Positions 22,349 through 34,597 of a stretch of 64,000 nucleotides of DNA are shown here, piece by piece. A program made the position numbers and the translations under genes. The notes beneath the pieces were generated by a model. That model saw only the letters and a list, made by a program, of their open reading frames with translations, had not been told where the DNA came from and ran no database searches. The stretch is from Porodaedalea pini (lineage: Eukaryota; Basidiomycota; Agaricomycetes; Hymenochaetales; Hymenochaetaceae), in assembly GCA_002794775.1 (NCBI GenBank), contig NBAY01000038.1, positions 124,001 through 188,000 on the forward strand, given 5' to 3'. Every line of letters starts with the position of its first letter. The stretch's first letter is position 1.

Positions 22349-23941
22349 GTTGTCGCGAAAGGTAGAGTCTGAGGGGAGGGTGAATGAAGATGGTGGTGGT
22401 AAGGAGTCAAGAATGGCGGACGCAGAGGATCTCGAAAGTAATCATAAGACAGTTGCCGGAAACGGGTTCCATGATAAAATGACATCAGACTTGCCAAATT
22501 GAGTGTCCACCTTCCTTTTCCGATTTCTTCTTCTACATATATACCGTACACCAGCTCTTTGCGCATCGCACTAAAATATGATACCAGCACCCCGGTGTTC
22601 AGTGCATAAAAATTAGTATTTTTTCCAGATATACAGCCTAAAGCAAGATCAAGTGGACTAGTACTGGGCGGAGCGCAAGGTTCATGAGACACGGGACGGA
22701 TCGGAATCGACTGGCAGCAGCTCAAGATTTCTCCCGTAAGGCTGAGAATGAGAGAGCCCATAAGAGTAGCGGCCGCAAGCGCGTGCAGACTGCCGGGGAA
22801 CAAACAGTTTGAAAGATCGAATCATAGCACATGAATTGGCTGATATACTGTTTGAGAGGTATTATAGCCAGTACTAGTCGCCCTTGAACGGAAACCCAAA
22901 AAATATACCTACCGATATCTGCTGAATTCAGCCAGGTTTACAGAGCAAAGTACGCCTTTTATGGGAAGAAATCCCAATAGCAATGTACCTCGTCCACTGA
23001 ACCTCGCAATGCTGTAAAGCAAGTAGCCGTGAGCCCATAACGACCTAACGATGAGCATGGATATGCAATTGTTAATAAGGATCCGCGCACGCAGAAGAAA
23101 ACACAACACTGCGTGGGGGAGGGGAGGGGGCAGGAAAAAATATGTATGTATCTCAGCGAAAACTTACTTGCGAATGGAAGTGGGCAACGTATCTTGAGCG
23201 CTTAGTCGTAGAACCCATGCCATTTTAATTATAATGCCGGGGGGGGGGGGGGGCAAGGGGCAAGACCAAAGAGTTGGCCTACTTCCTTCTGCTTCCTGCA
23301 GCAAAGTTCCGAGAGTCTATTGTGCATGATTCAATTCTTGGTGTCAATGGAACTGGAACTCTTAGGAACCAGTGGCAGAGTCTGGTGGACCTGACTCGTG
23401 GAATTTATTACTGCATTGAGGGTGCCTCGTAGCTCCTGCACAGCATATATCCTCTTCTTCATGCTTCAATAACACCGGTGCACTGCCAACTGGACAATCG
23501 TGAGAGGGGATGCTCATGAGGAGGCTTAGACTCGGAGGCTGAAGTCAGGTACGTAGTCACATGACTATTTTAGGGCAGGCTTCTACGTGTCTCTGGCCAC
23601 TCCACTTTCCTCTTGCGTGCTTACACTGAAGACAGCGAAGGTTTCGAGTTAACCTTCCTGCCAAATTCCTCTCGTCTTGCGATTCTTAGTTTTCTCATTA
23701 TGCTTTTGCTCTCAATGTTTGCGATAAGTCTAGGACAGCCGCTGCAACTTGAAATCAAGACATTGATAAATCATTTCAAACCGAAAGTACATAAATCAAA
23801 GCACAAAGAGGCGGAAACCCAACGGAAACGATCTGTATAGGACTTTGAATCAGCTGGAGTAGAAGAAGAAAGGTGGAAAAATATGAACGTTTCACTCATT
23901 CTTGTTCAACCTTGCTTTCTTTAAGCAGATGCATTCCATCC
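22349..23941. other. Intergenic with G-rich low-complexity runs
   Basis: Promoter side of FBA1. The 160-codon minus-strand frame at 22321-22803 overlaps the FBA1 start and is not convincing. G-rich tracts occur at about 23114-23132 and a 15-G run at 23239-23253. Confidence 0.5.
23239..23253. repeat. Poly(G) run of 15
   Basis: Uninterrupted mononucleotide tract. It is prone to length error in sequencing. Confidence 0.9.
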
Positions 23942-25070
23942 TCACGCGCAATTCTAAAAAGAGAAACATGGCGAGTTATCTTCTATATATCTTCGGACGA
24001 AAAGCACTTACGCCGACAGGCTCCGTGACGTCCACTCCCGGAACGACAGCCGGGGTGCATGTCTCTCCCGAGGGGCAGGAGGTGAGAGCAGATACGTTAG
24101 ACGGAAGCACGCCACTCAGTGGTCCCGTGAGGCAGACAGTGCTCGTAGTGATGGTCGGGAGTGGGATGCTCGCCGAGATGGTTGTTCCGATAGCCCTGCC
24201 CTTAAGGTTGATGGCCGTTGGGATTGGCAGCTCGAGCGAGACAGTCGTGTCCATCGGGAGCGAAACGGATGGGAGTGAGACGGATGGAAGGGAGACGGAT
24301 GTGAGATCCGTCATGGCGGGCAGGTCGAGCGAGATGGCCGGGATTGAAATGGACGGGAGCGAGATGGGGAGTGATTCGGAAGGGAGAGACACAGATGGGA
24401 GAGATGCGGACGGGAGCGAAATAGATGGGAGGTCCGTCGTGATGGGAAGGTCGAGTGAAACAGACGTAGAGATAGCCGGGAGCGACACCGATGGAAGCGA
24501 CACCGATGGAAGCGACACCGACGGGAGAGAGACGGACGGAAGGTCCCTAAGGCTGAGAGGGAGGTCGGTCGTGATGGACAAGTCGAGCGAAATAGATGTC
24601 GAAATGTCCGGGAGTGACACGGATGGAAGTGACACAGACGGGAGCGAGATGGACGGAAGATCCGTCTTGAGAGGAAGGTCGAGCGAAATGGACGTTGAGA
24701 TGGCCGGAAGCGAGACAGATGGGAGCGAAACAGACGTTAGCGACACGGACGGGAGCGACACGGATGGGAGCTCCCTAAGGCTGAGAGGGAGGTTGGTCGT
24801 GATGGGCAAGTCGAGCGAGATAGACGTCGAAATGGCCGGGAGTGACACAGATGGAAGTGATACCGACGGGAGAGAGATGGACACCGAAACGGACGGGAGC
24901 GAAACGGACGTTGGAATAGCCGGGAGCGACACCGATGGCAGCGACACCGACGGGAGAGAGATGGACGGGACTGAAACGGACGGGAGCGAAATGGAAGTTG
25001 GAATGAGGGCTGCGCTCGTCGACGCCGCGGCTCCGACGAGGGCGACAAACAGCATGTTGAAAGACCGCAT
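23942..25070 (-). CDS. Four-cysteine secreted protein with long SLPSV repeat region (family member A)
   Basis: Exon 1 is 24012-25070 (353 codons from ATG 25070). A 58-nt intron (GTAAGTGC ... TTTTTAG) is followed by a 12-nt exon 2 (23942-23953) coding NCA and TGA, 356 residues in all. A signal peptide (MRSFNMLFVALVGAAASTSA) precedes about 250 residues of near-tandem SLPSV(S) units mixed with SISLDLP and ITTDLP units. The C-terminal domain matches the small paralogues: STVCLTGPLSGVLPSNVSAL, then TSCPSGETC, then VG-NC-A. It is an extracellular or wall protein by inference. The repeat block is absent from the other members and may form an extended beta structure. The TATA box at 25172-25179 supports this strand; the 403-codon frame on the plus strand is a shadow. 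Confidence 0.8.
24240..25030 (-). repeat. Degenerate tandem repeat coding SLPSV units
   Basis: Coding repeat inside member A. The basic unit is 15 nt (SLPSV), with higher-order 60-150 nt blocks such as those ending LPSVSLPAISTSISLDLP, repeated with few changes. Such arrays expand and contract readily. Confidence 0.85.
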
Positions 25071-25171
25071 GATGGCTATGTATCAGGGCAATGAACTCGA
25101 AGACAAGAGATGAGGCGATTGCACGCTGCTGATTTAGAGCGTTGCTGGACTTTGAGGGGGCCGTAGGGCCT

Positions 25172-25179
25172 CTTTTATA
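25172..25179 (-). promoter_or_regulatory. TATA box of family member A
   Basis: TATAAAAG on the minus strand, about 105 bp upstream of ATG 25070. The leader contains ATCAGCAGCGTGCAATC, related to the leader motif of the other members. Confidence 0.7.
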
Positions 25180-25958
25180 CGTTCCAGTATTCCTTCTGTT
25201 TTTCCTTCTTGAAACTTGCTCAGCATTCGACATAATCCATCCGAGATCCTTGCACTTGACTTTTTTTTTCCACCTTCCGATGTCCTCAAAATATCTTAGC
25301 TCCACCCCTTGTTTGTGTTCTCTGTTTCTTTTCGTTCCTTCTCCCTTGTGCCTCGACATCTCTTCCTTTCTCTCTTGATCTTTCTCCCCTGCCATTGCCG
25401 TAACGCCTGCATACTCTCATGATCGTTGTCAGATTAAGAATCTATTTCTTAGGAATTTACGTTAGCTTTCATGGAATCATCTGTGTATTTGCTTCTTTCT
25501 ACTAATGCGCAAGTACTTCGTTCTACCTACGATCATGGGAGATCAGAAATAATCCTTTCTTTCCCGCAGTCGACTCTCAAGATCAAGGGCGCCATTCCTC
25601 TTCAGTGATGCAATTAAATCGGATATCTTAAGATTTACAATGTCTCTGATGCTTCCGAACTCAAACGAATGTTAGATGAGTAAAACACGTTCAAACAGTG
25701 TTCGTCACAAATTGCAACTTACAAGCAGGTACAGAGTGCACATTGGGAGAATACTGGGGGTACAGGAGTAAAGGCAGGTTGAGGAACGGTATAGACACGG
25801 CGTGCTAATCTCTTAGAAAACCGAACCGTCTGCGACATCGTAAAGTGGCTTGAGTCAGAGACCGCTGTGAATAGATATGAACTTGCAAAAAAAACTTTCA
25901 ATCAGTCAACTTGATATCTCCACATCGCCTTGACGATGAGAACCAGCGTGTCGTGTAC

Positions 25959-26279
25959 TTAAGACGACGCCGCGCAGGTCTATTAAAGAGACAAATAAAA
26001 TGAATATAAGCACCGAGGTCAATTCCATGCAAGGGAGTTGAAGCTTACGCCGATGGGGATGAGGCTGACAACGAGCGGGATGTCAAGCGCCGTGCAGGTC
26101 TCGCCGGAAGAACACTCGACGATGCTGATGCCAGAGGGAAGGACTCCGGAGAGAGCGCCAGTAAGGCAGACGACTGAGGGGAGACCGCTCAGCTGGCGCT
26201 CCTCGACTTCCGCGACGGGTGTCGCAGAGACGAATATCGCGAGGACGGCGCCGGCGAAGATCTTGTTGAACAAATGCAT
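25959..26279 (-). CDS. Small secreted four-cysteine protein (family member B)
   Basis: Exon 1 is 26049-26279 (77 codons); the intron begins GTAAGC and ends TTTAATAG; exon 2 is 25959-25979 coding TCAASS and stop. The product has 83 residues. A signal peptide (MHLFNKIFAGAVLAIFVSAT) is followed by VVCLTGALSGVLPSGISIVE, CSSGETC and ending IPIG-TC-AASS. The domain VCLTGxLSGVLPSxxS is almost the same as the C-terminal domain of member A, 0.9 kb away in the same orientation, so the two are recent tandem paralogues with or without the SLPSV repeat. Four cysteines in all could form two disulfides. Function is unknown; secretion is inferred from the signal peptide. Confidence 0.75.
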
Positions 26280-26399
26280 GTTTGCTAGTAGAAGAGGTTT
26301 GGTACTGAGTTTCTGAGAGTAAGACTAAAGGATCTGTGCGCTGCTGAAGATCTGTAGAGGACTGAGCTGTGGCGGGGATTGTCGTCGAAATGTCTGCGC

Positions 26400-26407
26400 C
26401 TTTTATA
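26400..26407 (-). promoter_or_regulatory. TATA box of family member B
   Basis: TATAAAAG on the minus strand, about 125 bp upstream of ATG 26279. The leader contains CTTCAGCAGCGCACAGATCC, matching the family leader motif. Confidence 0.7.
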
Positions 26408-28551
26408 CGTTTTTCGAACGCCATCTCCTCAACTTTCAAGCCTGTAAAAGTCGTGCAGGACATGCGGTAATGCTGAACTGTCCACGCAGTCCGTGCTTGA
26501 ACGCGACGTACAACGTCCAATGATCTCTAGCGTTTCGTATATGAGCTGACCTTTAGAGACTAATGGAGTAGAATGAGAGCATAATCCAAATCTCGAACAT
26601 ACAAAGAACAGAGGAGCAATTGACCTTCATTTCGGTTAAAGCTTCGAAGAACAGAGACTGATCTGCAGAATAGCAGTTAGGTATTGAAGACTGGATACAG
26701 AGGATACAGAAGGCGCGCACGCATGGTCATTGAACTAAGAAAATAGAGTAGCATTTCTGCCTCATTTTCTGCGCCGTTGTTGGATTGTAACGTTGTTTAG
26801 AGGCGCATGACAAATCGCGCCCGGTGCAGTCTGCTCGAGAAGCCAATGGGAGATTGTGGGAAAAGACGGTCCTTATGGCGAGGCCAGCACAGCGATGGTC
26901 ATTTCTAGATAGTTTAGACCTGCGGGGTACTGATCTGTGAGAATCATTCGTTGTTAGTGCATTGAAGACAATCCAAAGATTAAACTGAATAATTACATCC
27001 CCTCCTTAAACAGCTGTAATTTGTCTGCAAGTTTATGCGTACGTGCACTTTAAAGGAAAGTCAAGAAACAGAAACGTCACGGACAAATCCGGAATGAGTC
27101 GTACTTGCAACAGGCAGCGAGAGAAGCGCCAGAGATTTACTTTAGGCTTGAAGTTTAGTTCGCATGATCAATGCGAAGAGACGATCAGGTTGGCGCCCCT
27201 TCTTCGAATAAATGATACCGACCGATGTCGGAGAGGACCCACGAGCCAGCGGTGCAGATCCTCGCAGACGCTTAATATGGCCCTCTTGGAGTCTATAGAG
27301 AGACACGCATAAAGAAAGCAAGCCAATAATATAAGAGCCGCGGAAGATAATGCCGTACTGTCTTCCAAGAACCAAGCTAATGAATGATCCGAAGTCCAAT
27401 ACGCACTCCGAGGCTGCCATTTTAATATGCAGGTTTCTGCCCCTCGCAGGAAGCTCAGCGCTTGAGACAATGATGTATTCTTGACCAGTCTAGAAGGCAG
27501 GCCGCGAGAGTATGTCGGGAGTTTGTTATGCGTGAAACCGCATCTTCACTCCCGCGATGGTGCGGATTGTCCCCACTTGTTCAATCATAGACCTCAGTCT
27601 CGGCGCATACCCAAACGCCGTGCGCCACAAGAGCGAAAGAGAACGGAAGATCGTCCATACTCAGAAAAGGTGGCGAAAACTTCATCCAATTGCCGAGCAG
27701 GGAAAAGCCGTGGATCTCAGGGAAGTTAGGCGTGAGACTCAGTCAACCTGAATCCGTTTCGGAGAAAAAGGCCGCAAGAAATCCGTTGGAAGGAGCTCAC
27801 TTTAGTTTCATTTTATATCCTTGTAAAGAAGAGGCGATCAGTGAAGCATCTGATGACGGGCGGAACCGAAGACCGACCTAAGTTTTGCCTTATTCTTTAA
27901 AGGATAGTTCTCAAATCGAGTCATATGTGCCTTTAATCTCGATATCATATTTGATCCGCAATGTTTTTGAAAATGATCAGGGAGGCAAGAGCTGAAGTAG
28001 ATCATAATGTCGGTGGGGCAGGAAATATTTGACCCGAGCCACCTATGTCGTGATATAGATAAATCTGTAAAGGGGTTATCGGCACATAATATTATGGGTG
28101 CAAACGTGAGACGTACAATCGCTTTTATCTATCCATTCCTGAGATACGAGCAAATAGCCTACAACATTCGCTTGAAGTGCAAAGGAAACTTCTGCGAATC
28201 ATGTGACGTAGGGGAATACCGACGAAATTGAGAGCATGGCTGGAATATCGCTGATTAGGGAAGCGAGAAGCGTTTTGTCTCATCGACAATGTGGTGTGAG
28301 AAAGATCGCGACTTTATGAGTAGGGGCTACTGGGTGTATCATGTCCTCTTTATGACGAAAAGCTGTGGGCGGCAAACATGACCCGATAGTTCGGCATCGG
28401 AGGAGCCAAGGCCGATAATAAGGTACTCGAGGACGAATGATATTATCATGCAACAACAATGAGCGCGGTACGATGAGATCTTCTGAGGATTATGATTTGA
28501 AGTCCGAGAACAATTCGGCAGAAGGCCAGAGTTGCACGATACCGCTTCAAA
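26408..28551. other. Intergenic, no gene seen
   Basis: No frame longer than about 100 codons and none protein-like. It precedes the first 843-bp MITE copy. Confidence 0.5.
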
Positions 28552-28553
28552 TA

Positions 28554-29396
28554 AGGTAGACGAAAGTTAAACTCGACAAGCTGTGACGCGTGTGGCGCTA
28601 ACCTCACTTGCCTAATCTGGCTTCACACAATATCGACGAAACTGCCTCTTCAACTGGACACAAGATCAAAATTGAGCCCCACAGAGTTGTTGGGATTGCA
28701 TTTACCTACAAACCTGTGTTTTTAAAATTTAGAAATAATAACTTTTGATGATTTTATTAGAAGAAAAAAGTTTTTTTGTTGCAAATGCATCAGATTTTAC
28801 TTTGCAACAATCTGACGAACTTTTGAAATTTTGACCATGGAAGTTTGGCCGCTCTCGGCTAATTATATATGACAAATAACTTCCATTTATAGTAGTTTTA
28901 GACAATTACTAATTGTGCATATCCTCAGCATTTTCTCCCCTTTGACACTGACTTACCACAAAAAAGCACTATGCCATGCCGTTCAAACAAGGATTACAAC
29001 TGGATAAAGAACCTAAAGAGCAGAAAGGAGCTTGTGAGCAGTTCATGATATATTCTGAAACATATACCAATTACCAGTTCAAGACATTGATATTTATTTA
29101 GCTTTGCTAACTGCTCAGCGCGGTTCATGGATTGTTACCATCATGGATAAACAGGCACAGTGGGCAAACAAAAAATACCATGTCCACAGAACACTACCAG
29201 ATAGATTTATGACAGAGATGGAGGCTCATGGAATATAAAAAATGTATTCCTCATTCTACAACAGCTAACAAAACTTTTCAAAAATTTGACCTTGTGATTT
29301 TGGCCGCTAGGGTCCTTCCTAATGGGGTAAGCGAGGGGTTCAGGGTCCGTGACAGTGATGTGACATCAGCTTGTCGAGTTTAACTTTCGTCTACCT
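28554..29396. mobile_element. 843-bp MITE, copy 1 (TA target duplication)
   Basis: Ends in about 30-bp inverted repeats: AGGTAGACGAAAGTTAAACT at the left, its complement ending CGTCTACCT at the right. TA duplications are at 28552-28553 and 29397-29398. There is no intact coding frame. An apparently identical copy lies at 38336-39178. A TA duplication points to mobilisation by a Tc1/mariner/pogo-type transposase. The inverted repeat differs from that of the pogo element at 38020-42059, so the partner transposase is not shown here. Confidence 0.9.
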
Positions 29397-29398
29397 TA

Positions 29399-31913
29399 AG
29401 TAGTTCATGCTGCACATGCCGCGGCTCTGCTCATTTGCATGGCAGAACTGCTTCTTCGGCTTGGTTCTTATAGTCGTAAGCAAAGTCAAATCTGAGCATT
29501 TGGTACCATTATCAAGGGCATTGCATCTAAATGAAGTATATGAAGTCGTTCAGAGAGCGATGTCAGCTAGGGTTTCCACGTCCGAGACTTCTCCGATTCT
29601 GAAGAGCGGCTGCAGATGAGCGCAAGGCGAAGTCAAAGCTTCTTGAGGACCAGTTGTGTGCATTGCGTGCCTAAAGGACATACATGGCACAAGAATCGCA
29701 GAGCTCAAGCTATAACAATCACCGTCTGTAAGACTGAGCACAATATACCCGCAAGTCTCTGTAAGTCAGTGCGCTTACCTTTGCATAATTCAGAGAAATA
29801 CGACCGAGTACCAAATACAAACCCGAGGTCCTTGAGTTGAACGGGAACGAGGCTACAAAAAATTGCCGTAGACCAAATATCGTCACGTGGCGTCGCTTAG
29901 GTACATTCAGTTTTCTGCCTTCACTCTCTTTGGCACGTCTCCTTTTGAATCTACACGCTAGCCTTTGCGCTAGAATGCATCCTCTCAGTCCAGCTTGTAC
30001 TTTGAATGCTCAACCTCGGCAAGAGCAAAGCCGTGGTTCCCTAGACCATCCTGGATTCCTGCTAACCCGCCGGGCTAACACCAGCATGACAGGCTCATTA
30101 GCGAAGCATCCAAGCATTTGTTTACTGTTCACTGGACACCCGATGAGAATATGGTCTTCGACAATTCAAAGCTTCAGATCGTCATATCTTCGGCTTCAGC
30201 GGAGGCAGCGACGTCGTCCAGCTACAAAGTCTACTCATGACTCGCACACGAGTCCAAGAGACGCTTAAGACATTCAAAGTATACAATCAACATCTCAAAC
30301 TTATCCAACAGACTCCTGGAAGTACATCTGTCAACGGAAAACCAACCACGTCCTGAAACGTTTTACAGCTGAAGTTTAATCTGGTTGTCATTCTCCCGGA
30401 GCAATGCCGTTTTCGGGATGCTTGCCATTCATCCTGGTTGGAAAATCAAGCGAAGCCGCATCTGCTACGATGCTCAGTGGTTTGTTTCTCCCTTCCCCGC
30501 TGTCCTCCGAAAATGTTCTTCGCTACCTTACGCTCTTTTTGGTTCACACTCTTTCCACACTGCCTCGGCGACGCCGAAACTCTTTCTCGCTGGTGGCCCT
30601 CCGATGGTGAATAATGACGGGAACGATGCGATCATCAGCTGGGGCTCCCAGGTAGGGTATTATCTTGTCATTACTTAAACAATATGACTTTAGCCGGGCG
30701 CAACGCGAGAGGCTATACGGAAGAAGGCCGCTGTGGGTCTATTTTACCTAGCTGCTGTGAGCTCTAATGTCTGATATGCTGTTCTATTCACCAGTTGACG
30801 CGCTTTTCCAGGAGCTTTCTGCGGGAAACATCGTCATAGTCGAGTTTTGGGAGCGACAGCAGCGAAGAGTGACTGTGTAGGCGCAGATACAACTACGACG
30901 TGCGAAACGTATGTTTAGTATATCTAACTTCTGCGAAGTCGAGCTAACAGTTGCATTCTTGGACTTTACCAGAGACGGCACGACCTTATACGTCATACAT
31001 GAGTGAGGTTTGTCGCGATCTAGAAAACGGCATCATTCCTCATCTTTAACTCGGTATACAGGTACCTGGAGCATGCCGTCATAATCTCGTCAAACACTCA
31101 ACAACGTCTACGAGGTCGACACCTTATCGCCGGTGCGCTTCATCGGCTGCACAGAAATGTCTGCATCTGACGCCAATTCAACGTACATCGATCACTATGA
31201 CCCCGTCGCTAGCGCGTATACAGCCTTATGCGAGGATATCGTGAACACGTTTTAGCCGTTCGACCATAGGCACATGTCGGCGACTGACTTCGTCGCACGG
31301 ACATTCATCCGCGCCTCCCTCTACGACGAATGGAACCTGCTGCACACTTATGTTTCGAACCCATCCGTCATTCAAGCCGAGTATTCGTGCGTTTTATTTG
31401 GTGCCTTCGTGTATACTCAGACTACTAAGACTCATGAGCCATCTGTCTGCTAGACTCAGGTCCTTGGATTCTTTCTTTCCTCTTCGGGTTTCCGGTATGA
31501 AGATTCTGAAGTGCTATGAAGCTACGCTTCACGTATTACCTTTTTATGCTTGTCTTGCAGGCTGATCGAACAGAGACTTTTCGTTTTCGCAACACGCGGA
31601 AGTTCCGAACAGATAGTCCGTCATCCCAAAAAAGGTCTGATCGTAAAGTTGACCCACCAGGCACATGGACTTATCTGAGGATGGGCATGCCTCTACTGAC
31701 TTGCAAGTTCAGAGGCCTACGCATCGACCTCCTACCCTACATAAGCTCACGGCGCAGAGGAAAACTATTGTTTTATTTTCTTTAGTGTAGCGAGAGCACG
31801 TGGCTACAGTATCATAATATCTGCTATCTACTACTAACAGATTACCAACCGCATAGGAACCGGAACAAAAGGATCGAAAATATGGAATTGCCCATGTCAA
31901 GGCACGTAATGAG
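29399..31913. other. Intergenic, possible decayed coding near 31 kb
   Basis: No intact gene recognised. From about 30950 to 31380 on the plus strand some frames read like protein, for example DFTRDGTTLYVIHE and VDTLSPVRFIGCTEMSASDA, but they are broken by stops (TAG near 31253) and need unsupported splices. This may be a dead gene of unknown family. Confidence 0.35.
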
Positions 31914-32594
31914 TTACGCAGAGTGTATGCGCTGTCGGGGAATATACTGACGAATTAAATAGTGAAAAAGGATGGGGCATGATGAAATAATGTCCTCAGC
32001 TTCAAACTGAAGGTAAGCGGCATATTCGTAGTAAGTGGAAAGGTGGAAATGGGAGGGGAAAACGGGGCGATAAGGAATGAGATGGGACAGGTCAGGATGA
32101 TGCGATCCATACATCATAGCTAATTCATAGGATAAACCCGGTGTGGGTATGAACGGTTTCGCACGAGGGTTAAGAGGTTGAGTGCCGACAAAAGGCGGCA
32201 GACTGGGTTGTTCATCCGGAGGTGTGTGATAGCCGACAAAAGCCGGTTGGAAGTTATTGTCGGGGTTGGCTGATAAGGCCCGAAGTTCGGTTATGATTTC
32301 GACCGATGAGGCCGAAGGCAACGGGGGCGATGATGCGTATCGAGTTGCTGCGGCGAGCAGGCAACAGTGTATGAGGTGAAAGGTGTCCCTGTCCGAGGCA
32401 GGAGGCTCAGGTAGGGTTGGTGACTTGGAAACTCTGGCCCGGCGACGGCTATGGCATCTGCGACAAGGCGAGATACGATTAAGTGTGAGGGGGCGACACA
32501 ATGGTGGCGCCAACAACGATCTAAGATCCAAGACTGCCGATATGATGCGGTCGAGGACACGGTTAAAACGGAGGGTAGTTCTGCGAAAGTGCAT
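31914..32594 (-). CDS. Hypothetical protein, weak support
   Basis: Single open frame of 226 codons divergent from the P450 gene. The N-terminus is Arg-rich; the C-terminal half is Pro/Tyr-rich (PFVGTQPLNPRAKPFIPTPG, YGSHHPDLSHLIPYRP). No domain, signal peptide or homologue recognised. The frame could be a chance opening in GC-rich DNA. If it is real, the two genes share a 180-bp promoter. Confidence 0.3.
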   Translation of the reverse strand: MHFRRTTLRFNRVLDRIISAVLDLRSLLAPPLCRPLTLNRISPCRRCHSRRRARVSKSPTLPEPPASDRDTFHLIHCCLLAAATRYASSPPLPSASSVEIITELRALSANPDNNFQPAFVGYHTPPDEQPSLPPFVGTQPLNPRAKPFIPTPGLSYELAMMYGSHHPDLSHLIPYRPVFPSHFHLSTYYEYAAYLQFEAEDIISSCPILFHYLIRQYIPRQRIHSA

Positions 32595-32771
32595 GAAGGG
32601 ATTGCGCGTCGTCGACGGGGTAAGGTCTCAGCACGAATGTTCCCACGATGGGATGGTGGAAGTAAGAGAGAGAGTGGCTACAGTGCCTTCTATATTTCTC
32701 ACCCATAGAAACAGCGGGGTTTTCGTCTCGAGATACGCTCATCGTCGTTTCCCCACTCTTTATGCACCACC

Positions 32772-34597
32772 ATGGGCAACTACCTCTACCTTGACATCTT
32801 GATCGGATGTGTCGGCCTTTATATTCTCAAAAGCTATCTCTCCGAGCTATCCCACCCGCCTCTTCCTCCGGGCCCGAAGTGCAAAGCGGTTATTGGCAAT
32901 TTGCTTGACCTCCCGCAGCCCGGCCAGCAGGAATGGATTCACTGGGCGAAGCACAGGGAGCTTTACGGTATGTCCTATAATACAGTCCTTGCAAGAGTAT
33001 AGAAGAGCCTATCGCCATATATAGGTCCTATAAGCTCAGTGACGGTCGCGGGACAGACCATCATCATCGTTAACGATTTGGGAGTCGCCGTTGACTTACT
33101 TGATAAAAAGTCTGCAACATTCTCGGATAGGCCTGTGCTTGTCTTCGGCGGCATCATGTACATTTTGCATAGGAAATTTCCTTGTAGCTGAAGCTGACCT
33201 GATGCAGGTGCGGATGGGAAAACGCGCTTCCCATGCTTCGCTACGGCGAGCGATTCCGCATGATTCGCAAGGCGCTGCACCATGCAATCGGATCGAATTT
33301 CGCGGTGCGCAAATATTACCTTCAAGAGGAGTCGGAAGTGCGCCGGTTCCTCTACAAGACTTTGCGCGACCCAACGAATCTCTCAAAAAACATCCGGGAG
33401 TGGGTTTCCTCTCCGAGTGCGCTTGGAAAGTTACTCCACTAACACTATGTTCAGTGTTACCGGGGCACTCATTCTTTCCATCTCCTATGGCTACCAGATT
33501 GAGCACGAGAGACCTGACCCGTTGGTGCAACTCGGCGAAGACACACTTGTCGAGTTCTCGCTGGCTGTACAACCCGGGACCTGGCTCGTCGACATCCTTC
33601 CCTTTCGTATAGCATAGTCAACTCTTTTTCTTGACGCATCTCATGCTCCTTTCCAGTTCGCTATCTCCCCGACTGGTTGCCTGGCATGGCCTTCAAGCGT
33701 ACCGCGGCCAAGTGGGGAAGCATCACGGACGAGTTCAGCGAAAAGCCGCACGCATTCACGAAGCAGCAGATGACGCGCGGCGTCGCCCGGCCGTCGCTCA
33801 CTCAAGAGCTCTTCGATCTCTACAAGGGCGTACCTACACCTGCGGAGGAGTTCATTATCAAATGGTCTGCAGCAGCGGTCTACGGAGGCGGCGCGGATAC
33901 GACCGTCAGCGCGACTTACGGCTTCTTCCTCACGATGATCCAGCACCTGGAGGTCCAGCGCGCGGCACAGGCAGAGCTCGACGCTGTCGTTGGCCCAGAT
34001 CGCCTCCCAGCCTTCGCGGACCGCTCGAGTCTGCCGTACGTCGACGCGCTCGTGAAGGAGACGCTGCGGTATTGCATGGTCGTGCCGATGGGCCTCCCGC
34101 ACGTCGGCATGGAGGACTGCGTGTACGACGGCCACTTTATTCCAAAGGGCGCGATCATCATGGTGAACATCTGGCAGCTCACGCACGACTCCGCGACATA
34201 CAAGGATCCGGACACGTTCCGCCCCGAGCGCTTTCTCGGCGAGCACCCGGAGCCGGACCCGCACAATATTGTATTCGGCTTTGGGCGTCGGGTCTGTCCT
34301 GGGAAGGAGCTCGCGGACCACACGCTGTTCCTCACGATCGCGATGTCGCTCGCGGTCTTCGACATCTCGTCGCCGCTCGACGCTTCGGGCAAGCCGATCG
34401 AGCAGCCGGGCACGTACACGCCTGGGCTCATCACGAAGCCAGTCGACTATGCCGCACAGGTGACGGCGCGCTCCTTGAAGGCAGAGGCGCTAATCAACAG
34501 TATCACGTTTGACCATCCGTTCGAGAAGGGCGACTCTGACGCGCTCGAAGGTCTGAAGTGGTCAAAGCGGCCTACACCGTTTCCGGCAACGTACTGA
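32772..34597 (+). CDS. Cytochrome P450 monooxygenase
   Basis: Five exons: 32772-32967, 33025-33157, 33208-33399, 33455-33606 and 33657-34597. They total 1614 nt, 537 residues, with four introns of 50-57 nt. The N-terminal membrane anchor (YLYLDILIGCVGLYIL) is followed by the Pro-rich hinge PPLPPGP, placing it in the endoplasmic reticulum membrane. The I-helix oxygen-binding motif is GGGADTTVS. The K-helix ExxR is KETLR. PERF is present (FRPERFLGEH), and the haem-binding loop is FGFGRRVCPGKELAD with the axial Cys. It is a fungal class II enzyme using a separate reductase; it resembles the O-methylsterigmatocystin oxidoreductase-like group common in Agaricomycetes. The substrate cannot be told, and no biosynthetic cluster surrounds it. 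Confidence 0.93.

Noticed and set aside
22321..22803. 160-codon minus-strand frame upstream of FBA1
   Set aside because: It overlaps the FBA1 start codon in another frame, has no domain and lies where the promoter and leader must be.
23902..25113. 403-codon plus-strand frame rich in GSDTDG repeats
   Set aside because: It is the antisense shadow of the SLPSV repeat gene, which has a signal peptide, a Cys domain shared with paralogues and its own TATA box.
33631..34512. 293-codon second plus-strand frame
   Set aside because: Out-of-frame shadow of P450 exon 5.
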